Origin: Ecdyonurus torrentis
Taxonomy: Eukaryota; Arthropoda; Insecta; Ephemeroptera; Heptageniidae
Length of the DNA stretch: 64,000 nucleotides
Reading direction: 5' to 3'
NCBI GenBank assembly: GCA_949318235.1
Contig: OX439130.1
Span: forward strand, 40,811,260-40,875,259
The position numbers and the translations under genes are program-made. The notes under the pieces are model-generated. The model did no database searches. It was given only the letters and a program-made list of their open reading frames with translations, and was not told the origin of the DNA. Below, in pieces: positions 1 through 13,551 of this stretch (its first letter is position 1; each line of letters starts with the position of its first letter).

Positions 1-2314
1 TGTAAAAATAGATTTAAAATAACTAAATGTTTTTGTTTTTTTGTAAAAGTTACTTAAATTTTTTGCATGTGCATGTACATTTGATATTGATATAAATAAA
101 TATATATTTTGCCACTAATAGCATGTGCATGTGTGTGTGTATATATATACAACTATAGAACTATAGTTCTTATAAAGAGTTTTCATTACTATTGTACTGC
201 ATCAAAAGTGCTGTATTATTTACATCTATATTTCAATTTATTTAAGATGGAATATAATAAAAAAAAAAAAAAAAAATTTAATCACCATCCGTAGTAAAGA
301 CACCAAGATATTATTTTGTTTGTTTTGTTTTCTCGTTTTCATTGTTTTAAGTGTAAACAATGGGTGGCATTATATTGCATTTCATGGTGAAACCATTTAC
401 TGAAATCGTCTGTATTTTAAGTTGTAATTCTTTACTTTGAAAAGCAGAGTAGCTTTTATTTTGATTGCAACGGCAGAAATGTTATGTAATGGAGTTCCTG
501 CGTATGCAAAACATTATCTTGCATGGGTAAGAGCATAATTTTGGTTACTTCTATATAATATGCCCACTTTATAGCATAAGTCGATTCAGTAAGTTTCTAT
601 ATAAGCTCCCCTCTCTCCCTTATTATTGTTATTATATTCAATGTTCATTTCATAAATATTTAAGAACATATACCATATTTCAAAAGAATTTTTAAAAATA
701 TTTTGTGTTATTTAAAAATTTTGGCTATTCAAAAAATCCAGTCTTTATTCTAAAAAAAAAGTTGAAATAAAAAGAGATTATTACGTACAGTTTTCATTTA
801 AAATCTAAACTGCAATTTAACAATTCTGTTTGATGTTTTTTAATTACATAACAACATGCGGTATTTTGATATTTGATGTTATATACCATATCATTATAAA
901 ATTATTGAATATATTGTTCTGTATATTTTTCAAATGCGTCACTATAATAAATATAATAAATGGATGATATAACTGCATCGTATATTAATGATTATTACAA
1001 TATTCTGGTATAATATATTCTTTGTTGTTATTATTATACAAAATATATAAATCATTAAAAACGATAAATATATCATTTTAATGTATTTTTATATAAAAAA
1101 ATGGTAATTTAAAATAGATAAACATGTAGAAAAAAAAATTATAAAATTGTGTTAACATATTACAAAAACTTGATGATATGAAATACAAGTATAATATTAT
1201 TATTTCTTTAATATTAAATAGTTGTGTACTTATAAAAGATTAATAGTTGTTATTATTATTTTGTACATGCAAAGTAAACATTAGAGTATTTTAAAATCAC
1301 ACGAAATTTTTAGAGAGCTAGGGGAATATTATGTCACAAAAGATCGTGATAAATTTGTGACAGTTCATTGAAATTTTCTCTGTTTGTATATAATCAGTCA
1401 CACTGTTTTAATTTTACATTATGTCATCATTAATGAGCTTCAGGTCATAAACTACTAATTACTTTTCTATATGGATGCATGCTTTCTAAGCATGTTACAA
1501 TTTTTTTATTTCCTTTTTAAATCAAAACCGATTGTTTTAAATTCACGTTTAAATTGTATCATCATTTAATGCATAAACAGTAAAGGTTTACTTAAAATAA
1601 TCTCGCAAGATCTTTTAAGTCCCTACCATAGTTTTTTCCAATCGCATGTAATTGCTACACCTACGCGCAGTGGCGGCCATAATGGTGCTGAAATATAGTT
1701 TTCAATTCCCATGCAAGAACGTTCACGTAGCCATGAACTAACATTATTATACTGTACTATACATACAATGCTTGGGTTAGTTTTCAAACTTTTTTTTTTT
1801 TTTTTTTTTTTTTTTAACTAAATCAAAACGTAATTATTGTTACATTATGTCTTTAGGAACCTTAGTCTAAATTAAAAATTTAAAAATAATACTGTTTTAA
1901 AATAAGTGATGTTATTATCAAATGTTTAAGGGTTGTATTCAGATGACTTTTATCACAAAATCTAACAAGAAAACTTCGAAACTTTATGATGCCATTTGAA
2001 AGTTAACAGTAACAGCTACCTATGATAAAATTTTTAGAACTATGACCATCAGAGAAGAGAGAAAATAATTAATGAATTTAGCATGGGCTCTTATGGGACT
2101 AAAATTTCAAAAAAGTCATAGTTTAAAATCTAGCATTGTGACCCCCCAAATTTTTTACATTTCTGAAGAAACCTTATCCTAATGTATCACTGTGCAAATA
2201 TTTAGATTTTTCTTTCTTTACAACTTTTTAGTCAAATCCCGTAGTACATGATTTCTCGCCTTAATATAATTATACGTGTGTACGTATATTAATTTGTAAT
2301 GTTTGTTGTTGCAG
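1..2314. other. non-coding region upstream of the first visible RPUSD2 exon
   Basis: AT-rich sequence with a T tract near 1792-1815 and no supported exon. The first exon(s) of RPUSD2 must lie upstream of 2315. I found no stretch here with coding similarity and a suitable donor, so this is either intron or exon 1 is too divergent to recognise. Confidence 0.5.
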
Positions 2315-2436
2315 GTCTGAGAAAAGTGTATCCTTACTACTTTACGTTCACTACTTTCACCAAGGGGCGATGGGTGGGTGAGAAAATCCTTGACGTATTT
2401 GCAAGAGAATTCCGCGCGCATCCAGCAGAGGAATAT
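2315..2436 (+). CDS. RPUSD2: RPUSD2 exon: LRKVYPYYF and KGRWVGEKILDVF segment
   Basis: Begins after GTTGCAG with two bases of a split codon and ends at TAT before GTAAGT. It encodes LRKVYPYYF and KGRWVGEKILDVFAREF, typical of the N-terminal S4-like region of RPUSD2. Confidence 0.9.
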
Positions 2437-4623
2437 GTAAGTATCAAATACGTCACTTTTCATTCAAATAAAAGACAAGAGGGTACAATTTCCCAGTTAA
2501 TTTCAATTGAACAACAGAGTGCGAGATAATCATTTTATATGAGACAATCTTAACGTTGCTCCTCTACTAAACTATGATTTTTTTTTCTTTGCTCTGCTGT
2601 GAATTTTTTTAACTATAAATTTGTGTAATATTCCTTTTTTTTATATAATGCTACAAATATATATCTAGATATAAATATACCATAATGAAATAATGTTATA
2701 CGTGATATCTATATCAATACACATTCTAAGCATCAATATATAAAGTAGAAGTTAACAAATCACGGCACCACTTTGATACGTTTTGTCACTATAACTAATA
2801 TACCATATCTATCTATATTTACATGTTCTATCTATACATACATATAGATTGCGTTGACTTTTTTTTTAACGTATTTAGCATCTAAAAATAGACTTTACGT
2901 AAGATGTGAAGAATATAGGGTGCTACCTCATCGCTGTCTAAATTGATTGATTACTCCCAGACTATATATACAAATAATAAAATACATTGTCAAACCTTCC
3001 TGATTTACAGCATCACATCGCTATACTAATATCTAGCACTCGACACATAATATCATCTCCATTGTTTTTATGTGCGAGCCGTTCTATTGTTTATGCAATA
3101 CAATGACCTATTATTACACTTATTGGACTGCATGCTGCAAAAAATTATCAATATTTATAAATAATAGTTATAGAATAAATTAAACTAGGAAATAATTATT
3201 ATTTTTAGTATTATTAAAAAGAGAGAATAACAATATTTTTTTTTTTAGCAAAAAAAAAAATCATTATAGTCTTTTTAATTCTTGCATTTCTATCAGTTTT
3301 ACTTGATAACCTAATATGAAATATAATTTTGTGATAACACTTGAACTTTAAAATTCGAACTAGGTATTTAAAATAATTAATTTGAATATGAAGTTAGTTT
3401 TCATAACGTTAATTATTGTATATGAAATGCGTAAATTTTTATTTGTGCACTTCTGACAATCATTGTAAAAATTTCACACATTTTTAAAACGACAGAAACT
3501 CAAACTCAAAACTCTGATAATAAATTGAAATCTGAATGTCATTTTAAAGCAATACGCACTACTGTTGAACCATATATTTCCGGTAATGACGAGCTTCACC
3601 CATTTACTAGAGGTCAAGAGTATACGTGTCTCAAATTACATCTAATATTTCAGAGTTGAGTATACTTCAGTCACTCTACATCAAGTGTATACATGTATTG
3701 TGGTTTGCTTGCTATGTATATATAGTATCTCTATTACTATGTCAAACAGCAAATGTCCCCCCTCCTCTTATGTAAACACCTTGGATGATATATGAATTAA
3801 TGTTTCAGGAGCGGTGTATCAAGGCGGGTACATTAACTGTCAACTATGAGGCTGTGGACACTGACTATCGTCTCAAACACAACGATCTGCTGGCAAACAT
3901 TGTACACAGGTAATTGACCTCTCAAATTATATATATCACTCACTTCACCTCCTCACATGTAACCGTATACCAATATGAAGAGGCTGCTCTTCACCCACAT
4001 GAAGCACAATGTTATACGTACGTTGCTAGGTAGCACATTTTCTTGTCTTGTTTTAAATGTTTGATATCAAATATACATATAAGAGACGTTGTGTTTAATT
4101 AATGTCAGGTGTATTATTTTAAAGACTTTTTGACTCTTTTTAAATTCTCAATGGATATTAAATAATAACAGTAAAAAATATTTCCAAACTTTTGCAGCAT
4201 ACATTAAATAAACTAAAGTCTTTCTATTTTTATTTTTTTAGAGTAACGTATGCTGGAGGGCATGCAATTTTTATTCTTATGTTATAAATTTTAATTTTTA
4301 TAAAATTTAAGTATATAATCTCTTTTTAAATGTGTTTTTATATGTTAATCTTTCACGTACATTTGCAAAACAAGCTTCAATGTATAAATTAAAAATGAGC
4401 ATCCAAAATAAAGCAAAGTATTCAATAGTGTTGCCAAGGCAATTGAATTAAATATTGAGAAATTTCTAGAAAAATACATAATCAACAGAGATTGTACTTT
4501 TATTTATTATTTTTTCACCACAGTTTAAAATTTGTTACCTGGGAAACGGTTAACCATAAAGTTGCATACCTTTAAGGAAACTTGACTAAACCGACCTCTT
4601 TTAGGCAGATTTTATTGTTCGTC

Positions 4624-4674
<51 letters not shown>

Positions 4675-6468
4675 CTCCATTAAAAAATTAATTTTATTAT
4701 TAAATTTGGTCAAAATTGCCAAATTATTATGCCTTGCCATGAAAATTCTCTCTAATTTAAAGCCATGTGTATGTATATCAGTTAAAACAAGATAAGAATT
4801 AATTTGTATAAACATAACATGTTACCACAACGTAAATAATTATAAAGTTTAGTTATATATATAATATATTATACAATTTGGCATGATACAAACTGCACTG
4901 AAAATGCCGTTAGCCAAATCAGATATAGCAGGGCTAACTCTTGATGTGTATATGTGGATCCTGGAGTAGCCTCAAGCAAGAATTGTCATGTCATATGCTA
5001 CCACTGTGTCAACCTTCCCATAACTAAAATGTATTACCCACCCTGCTTGCTTGCTTGCTTGCACAACTCACTACGTCATCTAGGAATCTATTATGACAAC
5101 TGAAAAATATTGTGTGCATATTATATGTATGTACAGTATATTATAGTAATAATGTATAGTCTATTTTCATTATAGTAATTATACTTAGTAAATTGAAATG
5201 AGTGAGAATTGAAATTAGTTATTCGAGAAGTTTTTTTGTCCCTATAGTAGTATAAAAACTTAGTGAATCTTTGCTGAAATCCCTTTGTTTATTGATTTAC
5301 TCATTAATTTCATAACTATGAATTAACCAATAAAAGTTTAGATCAAATATGATGGCTAAAAATCAAGTTTATATTGTATAGTTTTATTGTATATTACGGT
5401 GTACAGACAATTCGATGAACAATGCTTTTTCTATTTTATAACTTTTCTTTTTTATTGAAAGTTTATCCCGTGGCTGTTTTACATTATAGTATTGTGATTT
5501 GTTGGTTTTATAAAATCACAATTAACCAATTTTCTGATAGTTTATTCATTACTTAAGGTAGTTGCGTTATTACAAATCAAACAGAAAATTAAATATTTAT
5601 GTTACCATACAATAATATTGTTAACAAAATATTATGTCATTTCAAATATTTTCCTTTAATTTTGTCACATATCTGCTCTACACTGGTTAATTTTTTAGTT
5701 ACGGTTAGTAGAATAAGTTGATAAAATATTCATGCTATAATATACCACCATAGCAGCCAAACTTTATAGCATAAAATTATAAAATATTAAACAATATTTC
5801 AATCACGATTATAAATTCACACTTTAAAATTTCAATGATATTTTGTAGTTAAACATTTTATTCAAACTCTGCTTTATTACTATATTATATCACATTCAAT
5901 AATAAACAAGTGACAAATCAGGAAATGTATTTTTCAGTTACTCATTTTTTTTTAAATAAAATTTATATTTTACCTTTTTTTTTTTTTTTTTTTGACAAAA
6001 AATATGAAAATATTACTTTTTTTTTAACAAAAGCGAGCAGGATTAATTTTGTATATAAAAGGAAATTCATTAATGTTTACTTTCATTTTCTCCATACATT
6101 ATATTTTCAATATTATTTTAATGATATTTATACAATACATGCCCTTCTCCCCTATCCACCCATTGCCCCCCTGACATTGGTTTATTGTATTTACTTATCG
6201 ATGTGTGATTTATTTACAGGTTTTGTAATTGAATCATGATATATTCTGTTTTGCTTTATTATTATTATTGCACAAACAATGTGAGAAAAAAACTTCTATT
6301 ATAAAATATATTTGTAATGAAATTTCATTGTTCATTATAATAGCGCTTTATAAATGTTTGTTGGAAAAAAAATCACATTGCAGTACAAAATGTACATTTT
6401 TTTACATTAAATTTTTCGTGCGGCTATACTGATATAACGTCACATTTTTTTCCTATCCATTAAAAACG

Positions 6469-6501
<33 letters not shown>

Positions 6502-6825
6502 TAAATTTGGCAGATATTTTACTTCATTAATCAAAAGATTTTGACCTCTGGGTCTAATTATTATATACTATACGTAGAGTATTATGTTTGGTAATAATTG
6601 AACATGTACTATAACAATAAAAAAATATATCCATTAATTACTGAAGTATGTAAATGACGTTTAGCATTATGATTGGTCACTAAAACTTCATTAATAAATC
6701 TGCCAAAATTTGCAATCGTTAATTGAAATTGAAACAGAAGAAGAAGAAAACCATATAGGAAAATAATGTCTCATTTGCATGAAAAAAATATTTATTAGAT
6801 TAAATTTTTTTGTGGGTTTTTATCA

Positions 6826-6858
<33 letters not shown>

Positions 6859-8451
6859 ACGTTACAGAGTTTTACTTTTTTATGATTATTATTATATAAT
6901 ATTGTCACCTGTTGTTGGTCCACACACTGTTACGACACGATTGCGCAAGTCATAAAACTGGCTTTTGCATTTCATCTATTTTTCTCATACACAATTATTA
7001 TTATTATAATCTACAACACTTGTCAAAAATTTCAGACCTATATATAAAATTTTACGTGTCTATTTTTGACAAGTACAGTAGACAGCATACGAGGACTCAA
7101 AATGTTAAAATTGATTACTCATTATACTTATAAAGTGAAATAAAAATGTATTTTCTCTTCAAATTTAGTAGAAAATCTAAAACCGATTTAATAATCTTTT
7201 AAGTCCTCATCTATATATTTAAATTAAATCCAATACTATGTTTATTTCACGCTTTTAATCTCAAGTAATGCTATTTAAAATAGTAAATTAGGCTTGCAAA
7301 TATTTAGAACCCAAAATGCGTACCAAAATATTATTTAGGTATAATCCTTTATTAATAACGATATTTATAGTGCTTTTAATCATCTTATTTCTTAATTATT
7401 GCAAATATTTTATATTTTCATAAAAAAATATGTTTTTATGGAAAGATTGATGAATAATCCGCCACTTACAGTTTTTTTTTTATTCCTCTCCCTCTCTCTC
7501 TTGCAAAAATGGTTCTATAAACTTGAAATCATTTAGCTCGTCTCTTCAATGTATAAACCATAAATCACGTAGAGGATGCTGATGTATAAAAGATAAAGTT
7601 TTTGAATTGAGAGTTCGTTAAATGGTATTTAAACTACAGAGAAGCTCATAAAATTAATGTTTATATTCATAAAGTGTGCGTATAAAATTCTTATTTTACT
7701 ACTTTTTCGCATTATATGTATATAGATTTTTTTTAAGTAATACTTTTATGTTTATTTTTTAATGATGTATTAATGTAATAGTTATTGATTTTTTCAATGC
7801 ATTTCAAGTAGTCAAAATGTCAAAAAAATAGGAAGTGAAAGGAAAATTGCATTGATTTCATAGCTTTTATAATGAATCTCATAATTTACTATTTTAATGG
7901 AAATTTTCAAATTAGTTTTTCATTTGTCGCCTATAAACATTTTTTGTTTCTCTCTGTCTCACTTTTTTCCCCGCTTTATAGGAATTACGAGCATAGTCTG
8001 TCTGTAGTATACTAAATCATAAAAAGCTAAATATAAATTCTATATTTATTTTCTCTACCAATTTAACAAGATATAACTTTCTACGGCTTCTTTATAATGA
8101 AGCAAATCAGAGAATTTGATAATAAATAAAACTCTACAATGAAAATAAGCTATAATATGTAATATAATATTATTATTTAATAATACATTATTATATCTAT
8201 ACTAAAGATATTAAATAAAAAAAATAGATGTTAATTGAAACACTTGTAAGTAGTCAGCATACTCTCATTGTTTAAACTTTCGTCTTTCAATTTCTGCGGT
8301 ATTATTTTATATATAGTAATGTAGAGATGTAAGTTTTGTAAGAGACAGTATAATAATAAGTAATTTTAACATTTGTGTAACTAACAAAGCTAAGTGAAGC
8401 GAGAGACGAAAATGTATTTAGATAGAGAGGTCGTGTAATGTATACGTGTAT

Positions 8452-8511
<60 letters not shown>

Positions 8512-11500
8512 GTTTCTATTGGATTTCATTACATGCTGTAATATAATTTAATATACGTACGAAATATAAGAGTAAAATAAAATATTTCAGTTGACTGAAA
8601 AAATGTGAAACTGAAATTATAAGTTAACGTGATCCTTAAAATTTACATTTTATTTAACTAGAGTCGACAGTCTTTATATGGAAGATAAAATAATACTATA
8701 GAAAAATATACAAATTGAAACAAGAGATCAAAAGAAAAAATTTATTATGCACTTGCTGTTGACTTATTTGTACAGAAGATAGCTGTTCACTTTATTTGTA
8801 GTTTTAAATAGACAAATTTTAGTTTCTGCTTATCTATGTAGCCCTAAAACTTCGTCGTTTACAATTTATTTTATTATTATTAGGTTTTTTTTAAGAAATA
8901 CTAAATTTTATTAGACCTGTTTATTATTATACCTACTTGCCCATTCACGGACATGAATAGAAATGGCAACTTTCAAATTTGAGATATATGTATTACTTTA
9001 TATTTACCCAGGTTGTTACCTTTGTATTTGTTTCATATTATTATTATTTTTTAATTTTATTTCATTATAAAAATCTTAATTACCTACCCTTATCCAATAA
9101 ATTGTTCATTCAACATCATGATTCATGACATATAAGTGCGATATATATATAAAAATATACTAATTGCAATAATTAAGAAATAAAGAGATATAGTTTAGTA
9201 TACATTACGTTTATATTACATAAGCATTATAATAATAAAATTTAATTTTAGGTTGGCTTAATTAATTATATTTTAAGTACATAACTACATGAATATACAT
9301 TTATATACATATACTTTGTTCCTACATTATTACATATTCTACTTGACACTCTCCTTGTTGTATTATAATGTTCTTTATATACCCCAAACTTATATTTTAT
9401 GCGTGCTTTATTTGTGTATGTGTGAGTTTGCAGTGTGTGTGATGTGATAATTAACCATGATTAGCTCTTAAATATTAATATAATATTATTGCATACTCAT
9501 TGATCTATTTATACTAGAGAGTTAATTTTATCAAAATAGCTCTATTTACTGAAATAATGTAGTAATAATATTTTAGTAATATCTTCATTATTATTATAAT
9601 ACCTATATTATTATGTTTAATAAACACTTCATTATTTATACACCTTGCTCTAAAAACTTTAAAACAAAGGTGCTTTCATATCAGATGTATCCAATTTTCT
9701 CAGATTCTATAGTATGAATCAATACAACAATTTGCAAGGAGATTTGTGGTATATTGAAGTTATTATTTATGAAATTTTAAAGCCATAGACAACATAAAAC
9801 GACACGTGCTTTTTAATGAAGAAACATGAAATGGAATCTTCAAAACTATTGATCTTTTTAAAAAGTATTGATAATTTTTACCAAAATGTTAAAGTAGCCC
9901 CACGAGAGAGTGTGAAAATACTGTAAAGTATGCCATTTGCGTGAATATTCATGTTTATGACGTCAGAAACATGCAGAAATTAGTATGAAAATGTTGTGCG
10001 GGTTGCATAAATCGAAATTTTTGATCACTGCTACGGAGCTACAGTTGGGTTTTGAGACAAACTAAAGTTATTTATGTAAGTCCCATTAAGTGTTTTTGTG
10101 ATATAAATGCTTATATGTTTTTCTCTGGTCTATTTCTTTAAACACTTTCCGATATTAGAAGTCAAAATAAAGCAATGCTTCTAGTGTCTTTCTAGTTTTG
10201 AATGATCTGTATTTAATTTTCATTATTCGTTTATTTATACAAACATTAATTTATAAAGCTCTTAGTTAATTTTGATTCCTTTATTCATTTCTATATTTAT
10301 TTTCATTTTTTAAACTTATATCAAGACAAATTAAAGGAAGAAAATTTAATCATATAAGGAAAATTTTATAACATTCTAAACATAGATCAAATTTCTTAAT
10401 TTACACAAGAGTAAGAATTACGTACACAGCACAAATTATATTTCTATCGTATTACATGAATATATATTACATTACACTTAAAGTATGAATATGTTAGCTT
10501 AACATATATTTAATTATTCCATGGTAAAGTGAATGTAGGTGTGTTTATAACTTTGATATATATTATACACGTTAAGAAAACTGCGAGTGAGGTAAACAAT
10601 ATTTTTCAACAAAAACTTTTCAACGATAACTTATTATACTCTTTCAAAAACTTTTCATCTCCATAGAGAGAGATATGTTTGTTAAAAACTTTTAATCTTT
10701 AAATGTGCAATTAATCTCTTGTATGCTATACTACATAATATGCTTTAGGAAAAAATAAATTTAAAAGCGTTAGGATAACACTTTTACTTTGAAACACCTT
10801 GCAGTATTTTTATGATATGTATCTTAAATATACAAAAGAGAGGGGGATTTGTTTAGTTAATTAAATTGCAATTCGTTTATGTAAAAACCGATACTGTTAT
10901 CGTTATAAAAATGTTAAGCATGCATGTAACAGTGAACTTGCTACTTATAATACCTAAGATTGGTTTCTTTTCTATGTAGTAAGATTTGAGTAAACAATCT
11001 GCAAATAAATAAAAATTTAGAGTACTTTTTTTTTTTTTTTTTTTGTATTAAACGTGCATAGGAAATTTCGTTACAAAAATAATTTACGTATAAAGTTTCC
11101 ACGGTCTATGGAGGTTGACATAGCAATTTCCGGGATGAGTATCTTCCTAAGTATTATGCGTGTTATCCATTGCCACAGTAAATACATGCAATTTTGTACC
11201 GGTACTCTTATTTACGGTACGTTTATTTTATATAATATATATATAGCATGAACTTAGTAATTAAATGTTTTATAAATTGTATGTAATTTTTACCGTAAGC
11301 CTATAGAGAGAAAGAAAATAAGAAACTATCCACGCTGATAATGTCAAAAAGTTTATGCTTTTAATTCATAAAGATAATAAACATGTAAATAATGAATGAT
11401 GGATGTATAGGTTCCTTGTACGTATTACATTAGTTTACTGTATATTATTATGTTAATGCAAGAGGGAAAATTTTCACGCTATTAAATCGTTAAACAATTT

Positions 11501-12324
11501 ATTACAAAGTTTGTCTTCTTCCTTATTGTATAGAGATATTTTATATTAGTTATAAATCTGTTGCGATTTATTAGTTTGTTGGGTGCAAGGAGGCAGGATA
11601 TTTTGTGACTTGCAGTGAGTCGTCACGTCCTGGTACAAAGAAGAGGAGAGAGAGAGAGAGAACGATTACCACTCCATCATGTGAGTGACAAATAAACGTT
11701 CAGCAAACACAACAAACATGCTAGATATTTTTCACTTCTCTCCTTATTTATTGACGATGTGATCCAAATCACGATTACATTTTTTTCAATTTATTTATTG
11801 TCAACATTTTTTTATATTTATTTTATTGACAGTAAAGTTTTTTTTTACGTAAATTTATTATTCCCATTGTAGTTATTTTTATTACATTCATCAAAGTATG
11901 TTTGACAAAATGAATGAAATATTGTTTATTTGAAGTTAAATTTTACTTTTGTGAAAATTCACCTGTTTTGTTAACATTTTTAAAACTTTCAACAACATAA
12001 AATGCTCTCTCTCTCTCTCTCTCATTAATACTAAAACTTTCAACCAAGTGAGTACACAAAAAGAATAGATGATTCAATTATAATAAGAGAAAATTATTTA
12101 AATTAAGAATAATAAATTATAAGTTAACAATAATGATAAAAATATATATTTGCTAAAAGTTCAAATTGGTTTTTGATACACTGATCAAAACTAATGTTTA
12201 ACCTTAAAATAAACACAATATTTATCTACAATATTATACTAATTAATATGTCAATAATATTCAAAAACAAAGTGATGAAAATCAAATAGAAAGAAAACGA
12301 GTCTATTTGTGGTAAATATTTTGC

Positions 12325-12355
<31 letters not shown>

Positions 12356-13471
12356 CACGTGTCTACTAACGTAAGTAAACAAAATAAATTTGGCATTCGA
12401 TCAGATCCCGCACCGCCATACACACATGTGTGTTTATTCGTTGGTTTCGCATGTCAAGGATCACGTTTGTTGACTTACACGTGTTTGGTAAGCTCAACAC
12501 GAACAAGAAAAACACCGAGATACTCGAGTGACCCAGCCCGACTTTCTTTATATTGACAACTCTCAATCATCCTAATGGAGAAGGTATATAATACAAAAAT
12601 TTCCAATCTCATTACATCAATTCAATCACGTTTCATCGATCAAATATACTAGGATTACATTTAATTTGCGTCATTATTGATATTACTATATGTATATACA
12701 TAACGTCAATACACTTAGTTATAGCTTATTTATTCATATTAAAATTTTATTTTAGTAGTTTCAATATGTACGCTGTTTAATAATATTTATACAAATATGT
12801 GTTACAAAAATAAAATAAAAATAGTTTTATGGATATAAAAAAGTCGCTGTGCCATTATATAGGGATAAAAGAAAATTAAAGCTTTATCAGTCACTTTAGT
12901 ATAATTTATTAAATGTATAATGCATCAAAAGATTATTTGCCTGAAAACTAAAAACGTTCATTCAATATTCTTTGATGGTAGAAACATCCATGGCCATGGG
13001 TAAAAATTGACTCGTAAACATGCGTTTTTACTGTCTATCTCGAATCTCTCTTTATCTCTCCTTGTGCTCCCTTTTACTCATCAATTTCCAATTTCTATAT
13101 CTACTGTCACCAATCGTATTTTTTTAATTAACTAAAAGTGATTTTCATAAATAAACTATAACAACATTGAAATGATTTAAATTTAATTATTTTGTTTGTC
13201 ATTTAATATTAATTGCTAATTTTGTTGATAAATGTTGAAAAGTTCAATTTATTTTATAATTAGCATTTTATTTACAAACAACAAATCACAAAATGTACTA
13301 CACTATAAAGTTTGTATAATAATAAAAGCAAGTTTTATTTATTTAATTTTAATTTATCGGCCTAATAGAATTAGTTATCAAATTATTATTTTAGTTAATG
13401 ATGAAGTTAACTTTTAATTAAAACATTTATAGTATGTAACGTTGAAATAGTATTGACAGTTTAATTGTTGA

Positions 13472-13551
<80 letters not shown>

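Noticed and set aside
109..294. 61-codon frame ending in a lysine run
   Set aside because: Starts at a non-ATG codon, low complexity, AT-rich, no similarity or splice context.
1668..1682. GCAGTGGCGGCC resembling a CAGTGGCGGAT transposon end
   Set aside because: No mirrored partner or duplication found nearby.
5910..6432. two overlapping frames of 109 and 67 codons
   Set aside because: Composed of Phe, Ile, Tyr and Leu codons over T tracts, as expected by chance in this composition.
12350..12560. GC-richer patch with CACGTG-like motifs and opposing short frames
   Set aside because: No splice sites that extend RPUSD2, no clear inverted repeats and no RNA-gene boxes. Left as intron.
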